Shown in pieces: positions 1 through 11,084 of a DNA stretch of 64,000 bases. The stretch covers positions 32,364,365 to 32,428,364 of the forward strand of contig OY987304.1 in the NCBI GenBank assembly GCA_963920635.1, given 5' to 3'. Made by a program: the position numbers and the translations under genes. The notes beneath the pieces are model-generated. The model saw nothing but the letters and a program-made list of their open reading frames with translations. It made no database searches and was not told the DNA's origin. Each line of letters opens with the position of its first letter. Position 1 is the first letter of the stretch. The DNA is from Pseudeuparius sepicola (taxonomy: Eukaryota > Arthropoda > Insecta > Coleoptera > Anthribidae).

Positions 1-388
1 TTCAGAATCAATATCAGTGGTATTTACTAGTATTAATGCCTTTTTTGAAAAAAAAAAAACCCATTTATTTTTGGAACAATTTTGCAATTTTTCTTTCTTT
101 TTTGCACCACTTGGAACCGAGCTCGTCTGAGGAACACCACTCATCGTTTTATTATTTTTAATTGCTTTGTTGTTACTGATGTGAGTGGACTAAATAAAGT
201 ACCCAACAGCCTAGATGAAAAAATAAGGAGTGATGTTTTTTTGTCTGAAATTTGCAATTGCAAAATGCAAAATGTAAAACCTTTTCCAATTCCGAATTCC
301 GATCAAAACATCGAAATAAGAACGGGCCCCCGAAAGCCTTGGGCCCCTAGGCTATAGCCTACTCTGCCTATAGGGTAATCCGCCACTG
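1..388. mobile_element. Right end of a hAT-like element (left end outside window)
   Basis: The segment ends at 381-388 with the inverted form of CAGTGGCGG, the same terminal word that opens the complete hAT element at 451. Inside the end lies a GGGCCC-rich stretch (about 324-360), as in the 451-1,051 element. The left terminus is not in the window, so neither length nor target duplication can be checked. The 91-codon open frame inside (82-357) is not recognisable and reads through simple T-rich sequence. Confidence 0.4.
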
Positions 389-442
389 ATCATAATATAT
401 AACTGTTGGTTCAGTCATCACATCACCAGGTGCGCTAGGCGC

Positions 443-1059
443 TAGTAGACCAGTGGCGGAGCTATGCATAAGCAAATATAAGCGTTGCTTAGGGGCCCTG
501 GCCAAAAGGGGGCCCGTGGCCCGTCGGACGTGATGACGGTGCCGACCCAACGGGCTGACGGCTGACACCCGTACACCGGTCAACATTTTTTCGTGCAGTG
601 AATTTAATTTACTTATTTACTAGTCATATTATTCTTGACATGAGTTCCTTTGATATTATCTGAATTGAGAATTTTATTTTATTACTTAAGTAGATAGTTT
701 TATTTTAAGTTGACGTAGCTTTTTCTGTGATATTGCCGTTTATTTTATTTTATTTTGTTTGCTATGGAATATTTTATGATTTTTTATAAATAAAAGGACT
801 GGTTCATTTAATATATTGTATTACCTACTTAGTTTACTTATTTTCTTGTGATATTGGAGATGTTTTTTTATTTTATATTGTTTGGACTATGTACATTTTT
901 TATTAAATAAAAAACTGGTTCATCGTTATGGTAGAAGTTTTTTTTTATACAATTTTCGAATGCCTCCTAATGTTCATATTATCTTTGAAGAGGAGAGGTG
1001 GAACTTTTTAATTTTTGCTCACGGGCCCTAGGTAATCAAGCACCGCCTCTGTAGTAGAC
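443..1059. mobile_element. Non-autonomous hAT element with 8-bp target duplication
   Basis: The element runs from 451 (CAGTGGCGGAGC) to 1,051 (GCACCGCCTCTG), 601 bp with imperfect short terminal inverted repeats. It is flanked on both sides by the exact 8-mer TAGTAGAC (443-450 and 1,052-1,059). An 8-bp duplication with CAGNGGCGG-type ends is diagnostic of the hAT superfamily. The interior is AT-rich and holds no transposase, so this is a deletion derivative or MITE mobilised by an enzyme encoded elsewhere. Confidence 0.78.
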
Positions 1060-1121
1060 ATGACGACATCATAACGTACAAGACGGATCGCTTGGTAGAC
1101 ATTGTTATGATTTTGCAGTGT

Positions 1122-1155
1122 TTTCCCGTTAGCAATATTTTCCCGTTAGCAATAT
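1122..1155. repeat. 17-bp exact tandem duplication
   Basis: The 17-mer TTTCCCGTTAGCAATAT occurs twice head to tail (1,122-1,138 and 1,139-1,155). The sequence just downstream (about 1,140-1,230) resembles 45,570-45,660, so the surrounding stretch is part of a dispersed repeat. The rest of 1,060-1,500 shows nothing I can identify. Confidence 0.7.
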
Positions 1156-1508
1156 TATCGTGTAATTTAAAAATTACGAGAAATGTGTGTGCAGAAATTT
1201 GAGAAAATTCTTTAAGAAAATGCTGCTAAGAATCTATTTCTGCCCTAGAAAGTCCCCAAATTCCTGTTGACCGACTTAGGAAGGGGCGTTAATTTTTCCG
1301 TTTCCGTTCAGATTTATTCGTCGGTTTGTAACTGTTTAACTAGAGTTTAAAAAATGCTCTGCCCATGAGTTCCCATCGTTGTCTTTAATTTGACAATAAA
1401 TCATAACCTAAATACAACAATCTTTAATTTGACATACAGTGTTTCTATATGGATACCTATCTAAAATTTTTGTGGGTGCAAAAGACAGAAAATATCTGGC
1501 TATCTCTA

Positions 1509-2048
1509 CAGGGTGTCCGAAAATTATGCGTCATTTTTTTAATAATGTTTTATCAAGTGGGCCGATTTTTGTCAAATTTTGCATACATATCACTACTGTT
1601 CCTTTGTACGCAAATCGCTAATGTCTAAGGGCCCAAACTGTTCTTCACCTTAAGAAAATGACTTGTATAACTTTTTTGTTTGAATATTTTTATAAATTTG
1701 GATAGCAGATTATTAAAAAGCATCAAAATCTCTTTAAAAATGGTCCTTTTATTGTTTCCGAGAAAAACCACTTTAAACATAAATAATTAGAAATTATTAT
1801 TTTATTAATTTTATTTAACAAATCAAGCCTTGAAAACAAATGCTTTAGTTTCCTTGGAAACAACATAACAACAAGAACATGACGTTATGTTATAAATTTT
1901 GAGATGTCAAAATGTTAAAAAAATAACAAAAAATGTTTTTGTATTTCCGTCAATTTTGAGCTTTCGAAAAAATGGTATAGGATTTTGTGGCGTTATGTCG
2001 TGTAGAATCGCACTCCGAAATCCTGGCGTATAATTTCCGGACACCCTG
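1509..2048. mobile_element. 540-bp TA-flanked inverted-repeat element
   Basis: The left end CAGGGTGTCCGAAAATTATG (1,509) is matched in inverted form by the right end at 2,024-2,048, about 25 bp with a few mismatches. TA lies immediately outside both ends (1,507-1,508 and 2,049-2,050), as for Tc1/mariner-superfamily insertions. No transposase frame remains. An antisense open frame over the right part (1,907-2,146) looks incidental. Confidence 0.7.
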
Positions 2049-2392
2049 TATAATTCCCAAAATCGGCTAATAATTACCCTAATGACCTTATTGCCCCAAT
2101 TCTCCCAGTCCAGGAATCCTAGTTGTAACCTAACCAGTGGATCCAATAAAGATCAACGATAGATTGCTTAAGACCATATTTCTTCATACAGCCTTGTCTA
2201 TAAGACCTTATCTCGCCCTCAAACGGTCCAAGAGTTACGTAACCGGCCGTCTACCGCGGGGTATTTGGCAAGTCAGCTCCATTTTGTTTAACTTGTTTAT
2301 TACTGGCTGCAAATGTACTTTCGAGGTTTTAAAATATTGATATTTTATTATGCTCTATTATTTACCTTTTTCTTAGTGATCTAAGTCATCTA

Positions 2393-2495
2393 ATAATAAT
2401 AATTCTCACCCTCACAATACTCCAAACTAGGAGTACCCCAGAAGCAACTACATGCTTCTGCGGGGGAGGGGGGCAATTACTATTATTTTGTCTTC
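2393..2495 (-). repeat. Dispersed repeat copy A (partner at 12,935)
   Basis: This block contains a GGGGGAGGGG-rich core followed by GCAATTACTATTATT. The same words appear inverted at about 12,935-13,040 (AATAGTAATTGCCACCCCTC). The two copies also share the neighbouring TTGCTTCTGAGGTACTC-like segment. No boundaries or target duplication could be fixed. Confidence 0.5.
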
Positions 2496-2539
2496 GTTGC
2501 CATTTGCGGCTAGTGCCGACTTTTTTCCCGATAGAACTA

Positions 2540-2790
2540 GGATAGCATTCGCTCAAGTACTACGGAAAACCCTAGAAAACCGTAGTACCTAGGTAATCCC
2601 AGTGAGTGTTGAACAATAATTAGTAAATCACACGGATAAAGCTATTTAGCAATACCGTGAACCCACATTTGTCCAGCGCTCTTGGCCATAGCGGTGTTTT
2701 TCTTTAAAGACATGTGCATGCGCCTGCCTCGACATCGGTTCGAACCAAGGTCGATCGAAGGCAGAAAAACGTGTACTCTAAAAAGTCAGC
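2540..2790. repeat. Dispersed repeat (second copy at 61,145)
   Basis: The order of short blocks TAGGATAGCATT, ACTACGGAAAACCCTAG, AGATAAAGCTAT-like, CAATACCGTGAA, CCAGCGCTCTTGG and CGAACCAAG is repeated in the same orientation at 61,145-61,430. Divergence is substantial, so these are old copies of one element. No coding potential is visible and its class is unknown. Confidence 0.6.
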
Positions 2791-4387
2791 GCCAGTAGTG
2801 TGATAATGGCCGTTTTATTTTTCTATAGCGTAATGCCACAATTGGTAACAGCTAGCTGAAATTTGGCTATTTTGTTGATTAATTTTATTATTCTTATTGT
2901 TACTATTCACACTACACATATTATCCCAGTATATGCACACAATAACATTGTTTTTAGCAAATAAACGGTCTGGATAATTTTAAACAATTCGCATTTTCTT
3001 TCTAATTAAAGTTGTTTTTGTCTGAGAAATAACAGGTTGCACAATTTTGTCCTAGTTTGTCGTTTTCAAAAGAAAATTATTATAAGTTTTTACCACCTAC
3101 GAAAACGAATGGCGGTTTTTCATTACTGTTACCTAATATGTCATTTAAGTCAAACCCATCCACTCTACCAAGTTAATAGTGGGATAGCTGGGACAGCTAT
3201 AGTAAAAATTAAATTAGACCGAACCATAGAAGAACCTACTAGTGATTCCTCTATGACTGAACTCAAATAATATCAAATATCGATAAGTTCGTTAGAAATT
3301 TATTTATGCAAAAGTTATATTTTGAGATAATAGCTAAAATAAAAGAGTTATGACACATTTTCTACAATTATAAAGCTTTGTAAGGGCTGAAATAACCAAT
3401 ACTTATTATCACTACCAGTGCCACCATAAAAATAACAAACAACACCCATATTATTATTGTAATCGTAGGTAATAGTAAACACGACTGGTTTCGCTATCGA
3501 CCTATCGTTGATCTCCTGATCTGTCCATGGCTTTTGACCCACGGCGGCCCGACCGGCGGCTCGCCCATGCGATTGGACCGATTTCCGTTACGACGCACAT
3601 TCCAGAGCCGCGCAGGATAAAAAATGGGGGGCACCGCGGCAATCGGCACCGCCTATGACCGCAATGTAGGGTCAACCAGTAGAGAAAGTCTGGCATTTCC
3701 ACAGTGAAATATTACCGGAAACGGAAAGTTTTGATGCCATTTCCCTTTTTCGAATCCATAACCAAAACTGAAATTTTGATTCCTTGTTGAGTTCTCTCAC
3801 AGAGCTTATATTTTTCTTTGCATTTCGTCGACACTTTCAACCGTAACCCAACCCCACTTCCAATTATAGTCAGGTACCAGGGTCTTCACGTGAAAACTCC
3901 GACCCCCCTATTATTTCCCTAATTTTTGCAAATAGGAAAAAAGTTTTATAAAAAAGCGGCAAAGTAAGTAACGGGCATTACAAAGGTAGACTTGTGGTTT
4001 TTACAGGGTGTATCGTAAAAGTGGGATAAAATATAGTTTTTTGTTTTTAATAATAAACATCCTGTATATTTTTGGATATTTTAAAAGAGCAAATTTTTTT
4101 GATAGCAACGATAATAACATGTTGATATTTCCGTTTCCCTTTAGCAAGTATGTCGACCTAAATTTACAAAAGAAATCATTTTAGAGATCGCAGTTAACCG
4201 TGAAATTAAGTCGGATTTTTGATAGCTATGCTAGATATCTCTTACTTATTTTAGTAAATCAAAATAATAACAAAATGGCAATAAATATTCAATATCCACC
4301 ATTTTTACTTTTTCGTCTATCCAGGATGTATACTAAAAAAAAAACTGGTTTCAAGAAATATTTAAAACGCTTCTAGGCGTTCATATA
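2791..4387. other. Stretch without identifiable gene
   Basis: No convincing coding exon is seen. A GC-richer patch at 3,530-3,670 gives antisense frames of 64-66 codons that match nothing I recognise. At 4,004 there is a CAGGGTG-type transposon end with no partner, so a decayed element probably lies around 4,000-4,330. Confidence 0.4.
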
Positions 4388-5834
4388 CAGGTTGACCGTA
4401 TTTCGAGTCTATGCATGGGGATCTCTGTTATCTTAAGAGATACGAGGTCGGTTAATCTGGGGCAAAGTTGCCGAATTTGATGCCGAGTAACACGGTAAAA
4501 AGAAATTTTGGCTGGCCCTTTTAGTTTTGAAAATAATGCGAAAAAACTGAAAATTGTTGTTTTCGTTTTTATTTTTTTAAACGAAAATGAATGGCGCTGG
4601 ACATTTCTAAGTTAAACATTATTAAGCCACTTTTTTACAAGGAATCTAAATATGACCTCGCATTTTTTTTCTTGCCTCTCTGGACAAAGATATGACGATC
4701 AACTTTTATTTTTCATGCGGGCGCCATATTGGATTTTCGCATTTTTGAAAAGAGGATTTTTTTCTGGTTAAAATGATATGTCACACATTATGCTTTACTT
4801 TGTTTTTCTTGCCGTAATATCAAATTAATCGTTTTTGCATAGAGTCTCTTGGAAACGTAAGCCCCATAATATGTTTGACGTTTTTGCATAGAGTGCCTTG
4901 GAAACATAAGCCTAGTTACCCAATGTTGCGAAGTGTGCTTTGGAATATTGTTTAACGGTAAAATTTCAGTTAATGTTAAATTTATTGATTAAATAAATCA
5001 TAAACGTGAGAGTATGATCTGAGACCTTGTTATTTATTCGCCATTTGCCATATAACACATTAACACTAAAAGAGTCAAACTGGAAACACAAGAACAACAA
5101 AAACCTAGACGAGTAGACAATCCTGTTTTACAATAAATATTCAATTTGTCCTCCTTGTTCCTCAAGGCACAATGCAGCACGTTTCCTTAAATTGTTTATG
5201 GCTCGTCCAATATCCCTTCGACGTCATTTATATTTGAGGAATAATAAATTTGAATCATGTCACGCTTTTTCCATGTGAAAATGACATTTTTTCAGTAAAA
5301 TAAAGTATCCGTGACACTTAAAATTGTACTACCGAAACTATCAAACGTTATATGGAGCTTCTGTTTCCAAGGCATTCTATGCAGAAATGTCAAACATTAT
5401 GGGGCTTATGTTTCCAAGGCACTCTATGCAAAAACGTCAAACATTATGTGGCTTACGTTTCCAAGGCACCCTATGCAAAAACGATTAATTTGATATTACG
5501 GCAAGGAAAACAAAGTAAAGCATAATGTGTGACATATCATTTTAACCAGAAAAAAAACCTCTTTTCAAAAATCCAATATGGCGCCCATAAGAAAAATAAA
5601 AGTAGATCGTCATATCCAAAAAAATGCGAGGTCATATTTAGATTCCTTGTAAAAAAGTGCCTTAATAATGTTTAACTTAGAAAATATTCAGTTTTTTTGC
5701 ATTATTTTCAAAACGAAAAGGGGCAGCAAAAATTTCTTTTTACCATGCTACTCGGCATCAAATTCCGCAACTTTGCCCTAATTTAACCGACCTCGTATCT
5801 CTTAAGATAACCAAGATCCCCATGCATAGACTCT
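4388..5834. mobile_element. Large foldback element, copy 1
   Basis: The left arm (about 4,401-4,930) and right arm (about 5,380-5,834) are inverted copies of each other for roughly 450-500 bp. Matching anchors are GAGTCTATGCATGGGGATC on the left and its reverse complement near 5,815-5,833. The left end is TA then CAGGTTGACC; the matching outermost bases on the right are lost. A motif of about 48 bp containing GTTTCCAAGGCACTCTATGC recurs three times in the right arm and twice in the left. The loop keeps a transposase tail (5,128-5,220, minus), so the element derives from a Tc1/mariner-superfamily transposon whose ends were duplicated into long arms. Confidence 0.75.
5128..5220 (-). pseudogene. 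C-terminal remnant of a Tc1/mariner-superfamily transposase
   Basis: Read on the minus strand, the loop of the foldback ends with 30 residues containing RDIGRAINNLRKRA and CLEEQGGQIEYLL, then a TAA stop. That tail (a basic helix, then C-L-E-x-Q-G-G-x-x-E-x-L-L) is typical of the last helix of Tc1/mariner-superfamily transposases with the DD41D-like layout. The catalytic domain and the helix-turn-helix are absent. The remnant sits between the two arms, where the gene body would be expected, and a diverged copy is present in the related element at 16,510-16,600. Only this tail survives, so the subfamily call is tentative. Confidence 0.6.
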
Positions 5835-6620
5835 AAATAATAATATAAATAAAAAAAATAAAAATAATATAAATTGTAAAATGGTCGTGTAATAATGTGT
5901 TGGTAATATTGGTGCATTAATAATATTTCCGCTTTAAAAACAGTAATATTTATTCTAACGTGTTGTATACAAGAGTTAGATAATAACGTAAATCTTTCAA
6001 GGGACATATAATAATTTAAAAGTGTCGCAAAATTTTTATAGGCATTGGCACTAGGTATATAGGTACGTGTCCTCCAAAAAGTTCGCACCACAGGGGGGAA
6101 ATTTATAATTAATATTTTATTTTGAAATTTAATTCTGGGGTTACCTTTTGTTTGAAATAAGATGAAAAATGACCCACTAATAAAAGATTTAGTTTTTCGC
6201 CAATTTTTAATATTTATGAAATTTCTGAAAATTTTAAAAACTTGTAACTTCCTAAAGACTATTTTATATCACTATTAATTATTTATTACTAATTACCGAT
6301 AAGAATAAGTATTTTTCAAAAGAAAATGATAGTTACCTATGTCTGCTGCAAACTTGTACCGTCTAGAATTTAGGGTATAAATTTAGTTACATTACGTTTT
6401 CCAGTTCTAAATTGATGCCAAAATAATAATAAATTAAAATATCATCAAACTATTTTTCGTATCTAAGCAAAATTCTTGACTTTTATGGAACACAAATAAT
6501 TATTATCTTTCAGTTTAATTTCACATTAATCAATATTGATGAGTACCTAGGCCATGGAGAGAATTGAAGCAAGTGTTTTTATTTGACAGTTTAATACTCT
6601 TGAAACGGAGAAAGGTAAAA
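5835..6620. other. Stretch without identifiable gene
   Basis: Very AT-rich. A 102-codon antisense frame at 5,783-6,091 overlaps the foldback arm and is low-complexity (Y/F-rich), so I do not accept it as a gene. Nothing else stands out. Confidence 0.4.
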
Positions 6621-6742
6621 ATGTTGACTGTACAAGACAAAATTGAAATTAATTTAATATGTAGAGAAAATATGACATATCGACAAGTTGCTGAAATTTT
6701 CAATGAAAGACATCCGGAAAAAATGTACATAACTCGAATATG
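6621..6742 (+). pseudogene. Helix-turn-helix start of a Tc1/mariner-type transposase (fragment)
   Basis: From an ATG at 6,621 the frame reads MLTVQDKIEI, then YRQVAEIFNERHPEK, and stops after about 40 residues. The pattern (E/D-K-I-E-I, about ten residues, then R-x-V-A-E-x-F-N-x-R-H-P) matches the N-terminal DNA-binding helices of the intact transposase at 26,790, which has DKIEIVRLV and AAEFNNRHPG in the same places. The second half of the DNA-binding region and the whole catalytic domain are missing. It is a truncated old copy of a relative, not the same element. Confidence 0.55.
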
Positions 6743-6749
6743 AGTAGAA

Positions 6750-8552
6750 TTTTAGTAAGTAAAATTTAAACGTACATGTTCAGTTTTAAATAATTTTAAA
6801 AATTGAAATTGATTTTTGTTACACTGCCGCGGGAACATTTTTTGAAATAATATGTTGACATTTTCAATGTGAACAATTAGAAATTTTTATTTTTGTATCA
6901 AAAATTCACGGAGGGGCGGCTGCACCCTTTGCCCCTATGTACCTAACGGCGCCCATACCTTGTACTCCAAAGGCAATCCGCTCTGGGGTGCTATAAAATA
7001 ATAGGGGATTTTTAAAAGAAATATACTTCTTATTTAGAAGTGCACATTTGGCTGAAATTTGTCGGAAAAGTTGTGAAACACCCTGCATAATAGACATAAT
7101 TTTCATTATTATAATAAATAGTATTGCTTTGTCATGGCAGCAAAAATTTCTAACAAGAGTGACACTATCGATTTTTTCTCTTAAACCGCAATCGCGCAAA
7201 GCGGACGTGGTTTTCCATAATGTACCTATTAGAAGTATTCTGGCAGACTTTGTTTACTGTGCTCTTCGTACATCGTGCTTTGACTAAAACAAAGAGATCT
7301 CGAAACGCGAACGGCGTACCGTTTGTCTGCGCATTTCGCCCCTGGTGCATAAAGCCGTCTTTTTTCCAAGCGAGAGATGTAATTTATAATAGTAATTTAT
7401 GTTGGGTGGAATGCAAAATGAAGCAAACAACCGTCATTTATTTTTAACTGAATTGCATTATTTATATTTCTATCGGCTAAATTATCAAACGGAAGTTAGT
7501 TTTATGCCCAAGACGAATCAGATTTAGAAAAAGCGAAACATCAGAACGATCACTCTGGAACGCTGTAGAAAAATCATCTGCACTTTCGCATATTCTGCAT
7601 ATTGGTATTTTTGCAAAATAATATGCAAATTCAGAAATGGTAGGACCTTTTTCTTATTAATTTCTCAATTTTTTTTAAGAGAAGGCAGTCAATGTGCAAT
7701 GTGAATTTGAGAAAAAGAATAATGAAAATGTACAGTTTACTAAATTATTGATTCCAAGAAATTGTTAAAAGTCACTACCTATGTATCCCGAAAAATGAAC
7801 TCTGGGCTTTGAGTAGAGAATACCAGGAAGAAGTCAAAGTCAAGTTCTATGGGTATTATAAAATACGTGAGACGGAAATCGCCCTGTGTAGTAACCAAGT
7901 TTTGACACAATATTTTGATATCTGACACGGGGATAGGTGTATGTGGTACCAAACACAATCATGGGATTGTCTTTGGTACCAAAGTCAATCCTAGATGGGA
8001 TTGTCTTTGGTGGTTCTTAGATACTTTTTCGAGTTATTATGCTTAGCTGTGCGGCTTGTGGCACTTCCCTGACCGCCAAAACTAAAATGTTTGAGGATAA
8101 TAATCCATCGTTAAGTAATTTTGTAATTTAAATTAACCTTTTAGATCATACACCAAAGTGTCGTAGGCGTTTGTGTAAGTACCTACTTTTTCATAATCGG
8201 AAATTTAAAATTATAATTGCTATGAAGGATTCCTAAACTTAAAGACATAAACGTGCCTTATAATTTTTTGCCTGTATTGTAGGTACTGATTTCACGAAAA
8301 ATGAGGATTTCTGCCTCGATCAGTTTGTCGAAACAACTCAAAGGAGCGTGCCACTGTAAAAACGGAAACGGCATCCCGCCATATTATGTAGGTCCTGTCC
8401 CCGTCGCGCGTAATCCCAAACATGCTCCTTTCTCTTTATTCAAAGACTCTGGTGGATAGAAAAGTTTCATACTGCAATTTTGACAGAAGAGTACATTACA
8501 CGGGGGACGTCATTATTAACGTCATAACCTTGTTATTGCACTATTATTTTAA
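6750..8552. other. Stretch without identifiable gene; minor repeats
   Basis: A transposon-like end reading inverted (ACACCCTGCATA near 7,079-7,090) lies beside TTAGAAGTGCACATTTGGC and probably marks a decayed MITE. A short direct or palindromic cluster is present at 7,945-8,015, where GGGATTGTCTTTGG occurs twice around TTGGTACCAA. Antisense and sense frames of 60-97 codons at 6,906-7,447 overlap each other in several frames and look incidental. Confidence 0.35.
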
Positions 8553-9047
8553 TGTATATCACTAGATCTTACATCACATCCAACATTTGCCAAGAAACTG
8601 GAAAATCTGACGTATAACATAGGATGGGACTTGCTTTATAAAACGGCAATTTTTTTAGAATTTTTTATTTTTATCCAAAGAGAATACAAATTTTCTCATA
8701 TTCTATATTTTGAAACCGATACCAATATTATTTCCGACAGGGTTGTAAATAATTTTCATGCTAAACTTTTTTTATACCTCCAGAAACATACAAGTTTTAG
8801 CGGTTTGAAATTTTTAATTTTTTCGATTTTTCGCCATTATTTTCGAAGTCATGGATCGCAACTTTCTTTATGCACACACAAAATAGATACTATGAGCCTA
8901 GTCTTAGAAACTTTTTTCGATCACAAGTATGTAACTGAGACAATTTTTCATTTGTATTCATACCTATATGATTTCAATCTCCCGTCGAAATATAAGATCG
9001 TGTTAAGAAAGATCATGCAGTATGTTTTAAAAAATTCTTGGAAATAG
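8553..9047 (+). CDS. Candidate coding exon of an unrecognised gene (about 164 codons)
   Basis: A frame of about 164 sense codons stays open through A+T-rich sequence, where stops should be frequent, and ends with TAG at 9,045-9,047. There is no ATG near its 5' side. An AG just inside the open stretch (ATATCACTAG at about 8,555-8,564) could be a splice acceptor, so this may be a last coding exon. The product is rich in F, Y, L, K and H, with helix-like segments (for example FHAKLFLYLQKH, ETIFHLYSYLYDF, YKIVLRKIMQYVL). I see no motif that names a family. It may also be a transposon-borne frame. A GC-rich block begins directly downstream. The open length is the main argument. Confidence 0.4.
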   Translation, partial: CISLDLTSHPTFAKKLENLTYNIGWDLLYKTAIFLEFFIFIQREYKFSHILYFETDTNIISDRVVNNFHAKLFLYLQKHTSFSGLKFLIFSIFRHYFRSHGSQLSLCTHKIDTMSLVLETFFDHKYVTETIFHLYSYLYDFNLPSKYKIVLRKIMQYVLKNSWK

Positions 9048-9049
9048 TA

Positions 9050-9215
9050 AAAGTGAACGCCGGAGGTGCTGCACCGCCCACTTTGATCCGCAGAGGAGCG
9101 AGGAACAAGTGAAGCCCGACCGGCTCGGTCCGGGCGCAGGCCTTGACCACGGCCACCTCTGACCTCGCGACCCGACCGCCGGGCCCCCGGCCTACTATGG
9201 ACGCGTCCTACGAGC
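9050..9215. other. GC- and CpG-rich island
   Basis: About 165 bp of strongly GC-rich sequence (blocks such as CGACCGGCTCGGTCCGGGCG and CCGACCGCCGGGCCCCCGG) sits abruptly between AT-rich flanks. It begins within a few bases of the stop of the open stretch at 8,553-9,047. No RNA gene, A/B box or repeat partner was recognised. It could be a regulatory CpG island, a first exon, or a transposon segment. Confidence 0.4.
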
Positions 9216-9786
9216 GATTTTCGATTGTTTCTCTGTTCTGTATAAGCCGACTTAACATTCGTAAAACGTTTAAAAGTTAATTGTAAATTCCATTCCAATG
9301 AGAACAAAGTATACCCAAGTATTAGATAGACAGGTAGGTACTTTAAACTTGAGATGAATTTATTTTTTTACAGATCAAAGGGCCCCTCACACGGTTACGT
9401 GAAATGTGTTTTCCAAAATTTTTTATATAGTAAGTTGTTATTTTAAGCCTAAATGAGTAATGGTAAAATCTTTGATAATTTCTTAATCTTCTTCAAATTC
9501 ATCTAGTGGTCTGGCAACTCTAAAAGTGTAGTATAGCTACTATATGAGTAAGGTATAAGGTATAAGTAAGAGTAAGGTATAAGTATAGGTATAAGAATAT
9601 ACAGGGCGATTCAGTCATATTGTAAAAATTTTTAATCACATAGCGGAGGAGGCCCACTAGAAAAAATATATTTTTTAGAAGTTTAAAACGTGGGGCAACT
9701 GAACATTAGTATCCGCGTAACTCGACGCCTCTATGTAACTTCTGGAGAGCGATGTTGCCACACTACATTAGGTATTCAGCCTTATT

Positions 9787-11084
9787 TTCGAATGCAGTGG
9801 CGTATCCAGGATTAACGTCTGGGGGGGGGGGGGGCAATCAGTTATAAATAACAAAACTCTGTCGATAATTTTAATAAATAAAAACATATTTTCTAAATAA
9901 ATGCACCAACTTGAAAAATAAAAAATAAAAATGGAAAATATTACGAAAAGTTCATATGAACAAGTTTTATTTTCGATTTTTTTAAGTAACTTTTTGAGAC
10001 TACAAAATTTTCTTGCAAAATCTGGAAGCCGTGTTTTCTTGGAAAGAGAAGTCATAATTTGGTATTATTTTTGGTGCAATCCGTAGAGGGCGCTGCGTAC
10101 GCTATAATTATTTAATTTAATTTGCCCTAATTTTCTTCACAGCAAACTTTTATGACATTTTGTGAATGTATCCTCTTCCGACACGTTTTCTAAGCAAAAA
10201 AGGTTTACTTGGTGAATAACGACAAAGGTGGCCGTTTTCGAGAAATTTTCAAATTTCTGCATCGATGCAGGTGCATATCGACACTCGTATGCAATTAAAT
10301 TCAAAACAAAATTTAAATAAAGAAGCACATTTATTTTCAGTTCAATTAACTTTTTGTTGTTTTTTTTTTCAAGAAAATTTTGTCGTCTCAAAAAGTTACT
10401 TAAAAAAATCGAAAATAAAATTTCAATTTCAACACCCTGCATCTGGAAAACCAAGCATCTGCGGACCTATGTTCATAATAATATGAACTTTTCGTCATAT
10501 TTTCCATTTTTCTTTTTAATTTTTAAGTTATTACCGGACACCCTGTATAACAAAAATAATTCCTCTTCGAACCAGTAAAATCTATATCACAAAATCAAGT
10601 ATTCTTTTTTTGGTCTTGAGCTCGTCAAATATCTCCTCTGGAGATATGGGTATTTGAGGGTACACATAAAGGAGTGTTGTTAACCCATTCAGTCGGTTTT
10701 CGCCAATATTGTTTCTAATATAAATTTTTAAAATTTTCAGTTTTGAAAATGTTCTTTCTGGCACACTGTAATTGTGCAAAATATGTTTAGTAGGGGTTTT
10801 GCCTAATTTACGGTTACACGCTGCGACCGACGGAGTGTGTGCATAATATACGGCGGCGTGTTCTCAAATCTACTGCACAGGTTTTAATTTCGAGAAGACA
10901 AGGTGAAACAAATAACAAAGTGTAGATGTTTGATGTTCACTGCATTTTCAGATTAGGCCAGGAGTATATAATTTTTGGTATTGTTAATTTTGATATTACA
11001 AATCTCGTTTATCTCGACAGCTCGGGGGGGGGGGGGGCAATTGCCCCCTTTCCCCCCCCCCCTGAATACGCCACTGTTCGAATG
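9787..11084. mobile_element. hAT element with 8-bp target duplication and G-tract termini
   Basis: The element spans 9,795 (CAGTGGCGTATCCAG) to 11,076 (ending in CGCCACTG), 1,282 bp. The exact 8-mer TTCGAATG flanks it (9,787-9,794 and 11,077-11,084). Long G or C runs follow the termini on each side (about 9,819-9,834 and 11,021-11,062). Inside are the C-terminus of a hAT transposase (minus strand) and an inverted repeat (about 9,910-10,016 against 10,369-10,530). The right arm of that repeat is interrupted by about 75 bp and followed by GGACACCCTGTATAAC, a foreign transposon end. The element is therefore a deleted hAT with at least one nested insertion. Confidence 0.8.
10582..10779 (-). pseudogene. 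hAT transposase C-terminal dimerisation domain fragment
   Basis: The minus-strand frame of about 65 residues contains PERTFSKLKILKIYIRNNIG followed by ENRLNGLTTLL, then an acidic and basic tail ending at a stop (10,582). The order S-x-x-x-E-R-x-F-S-x-L-K ... I-R-x-x-x-x-x-x-R-L-x-x-L is the core of the hAT C-terminal domain, which mediates dimerisation. The catalytic DDE core and zinc finger are absent, so no active enzyme can be made. It lies within an element whose 8-bp duplication independently says hAT. The frame's first residue is not a reliable start because the upstream part is missing. Confidence 0.75.

Noticed and set aside
5783..6091. 102-codon minus-strand frame
   Set aside because: Overlaps the foldback arm and continues into Y/F-rich low-complexity translation of an AT repeat.
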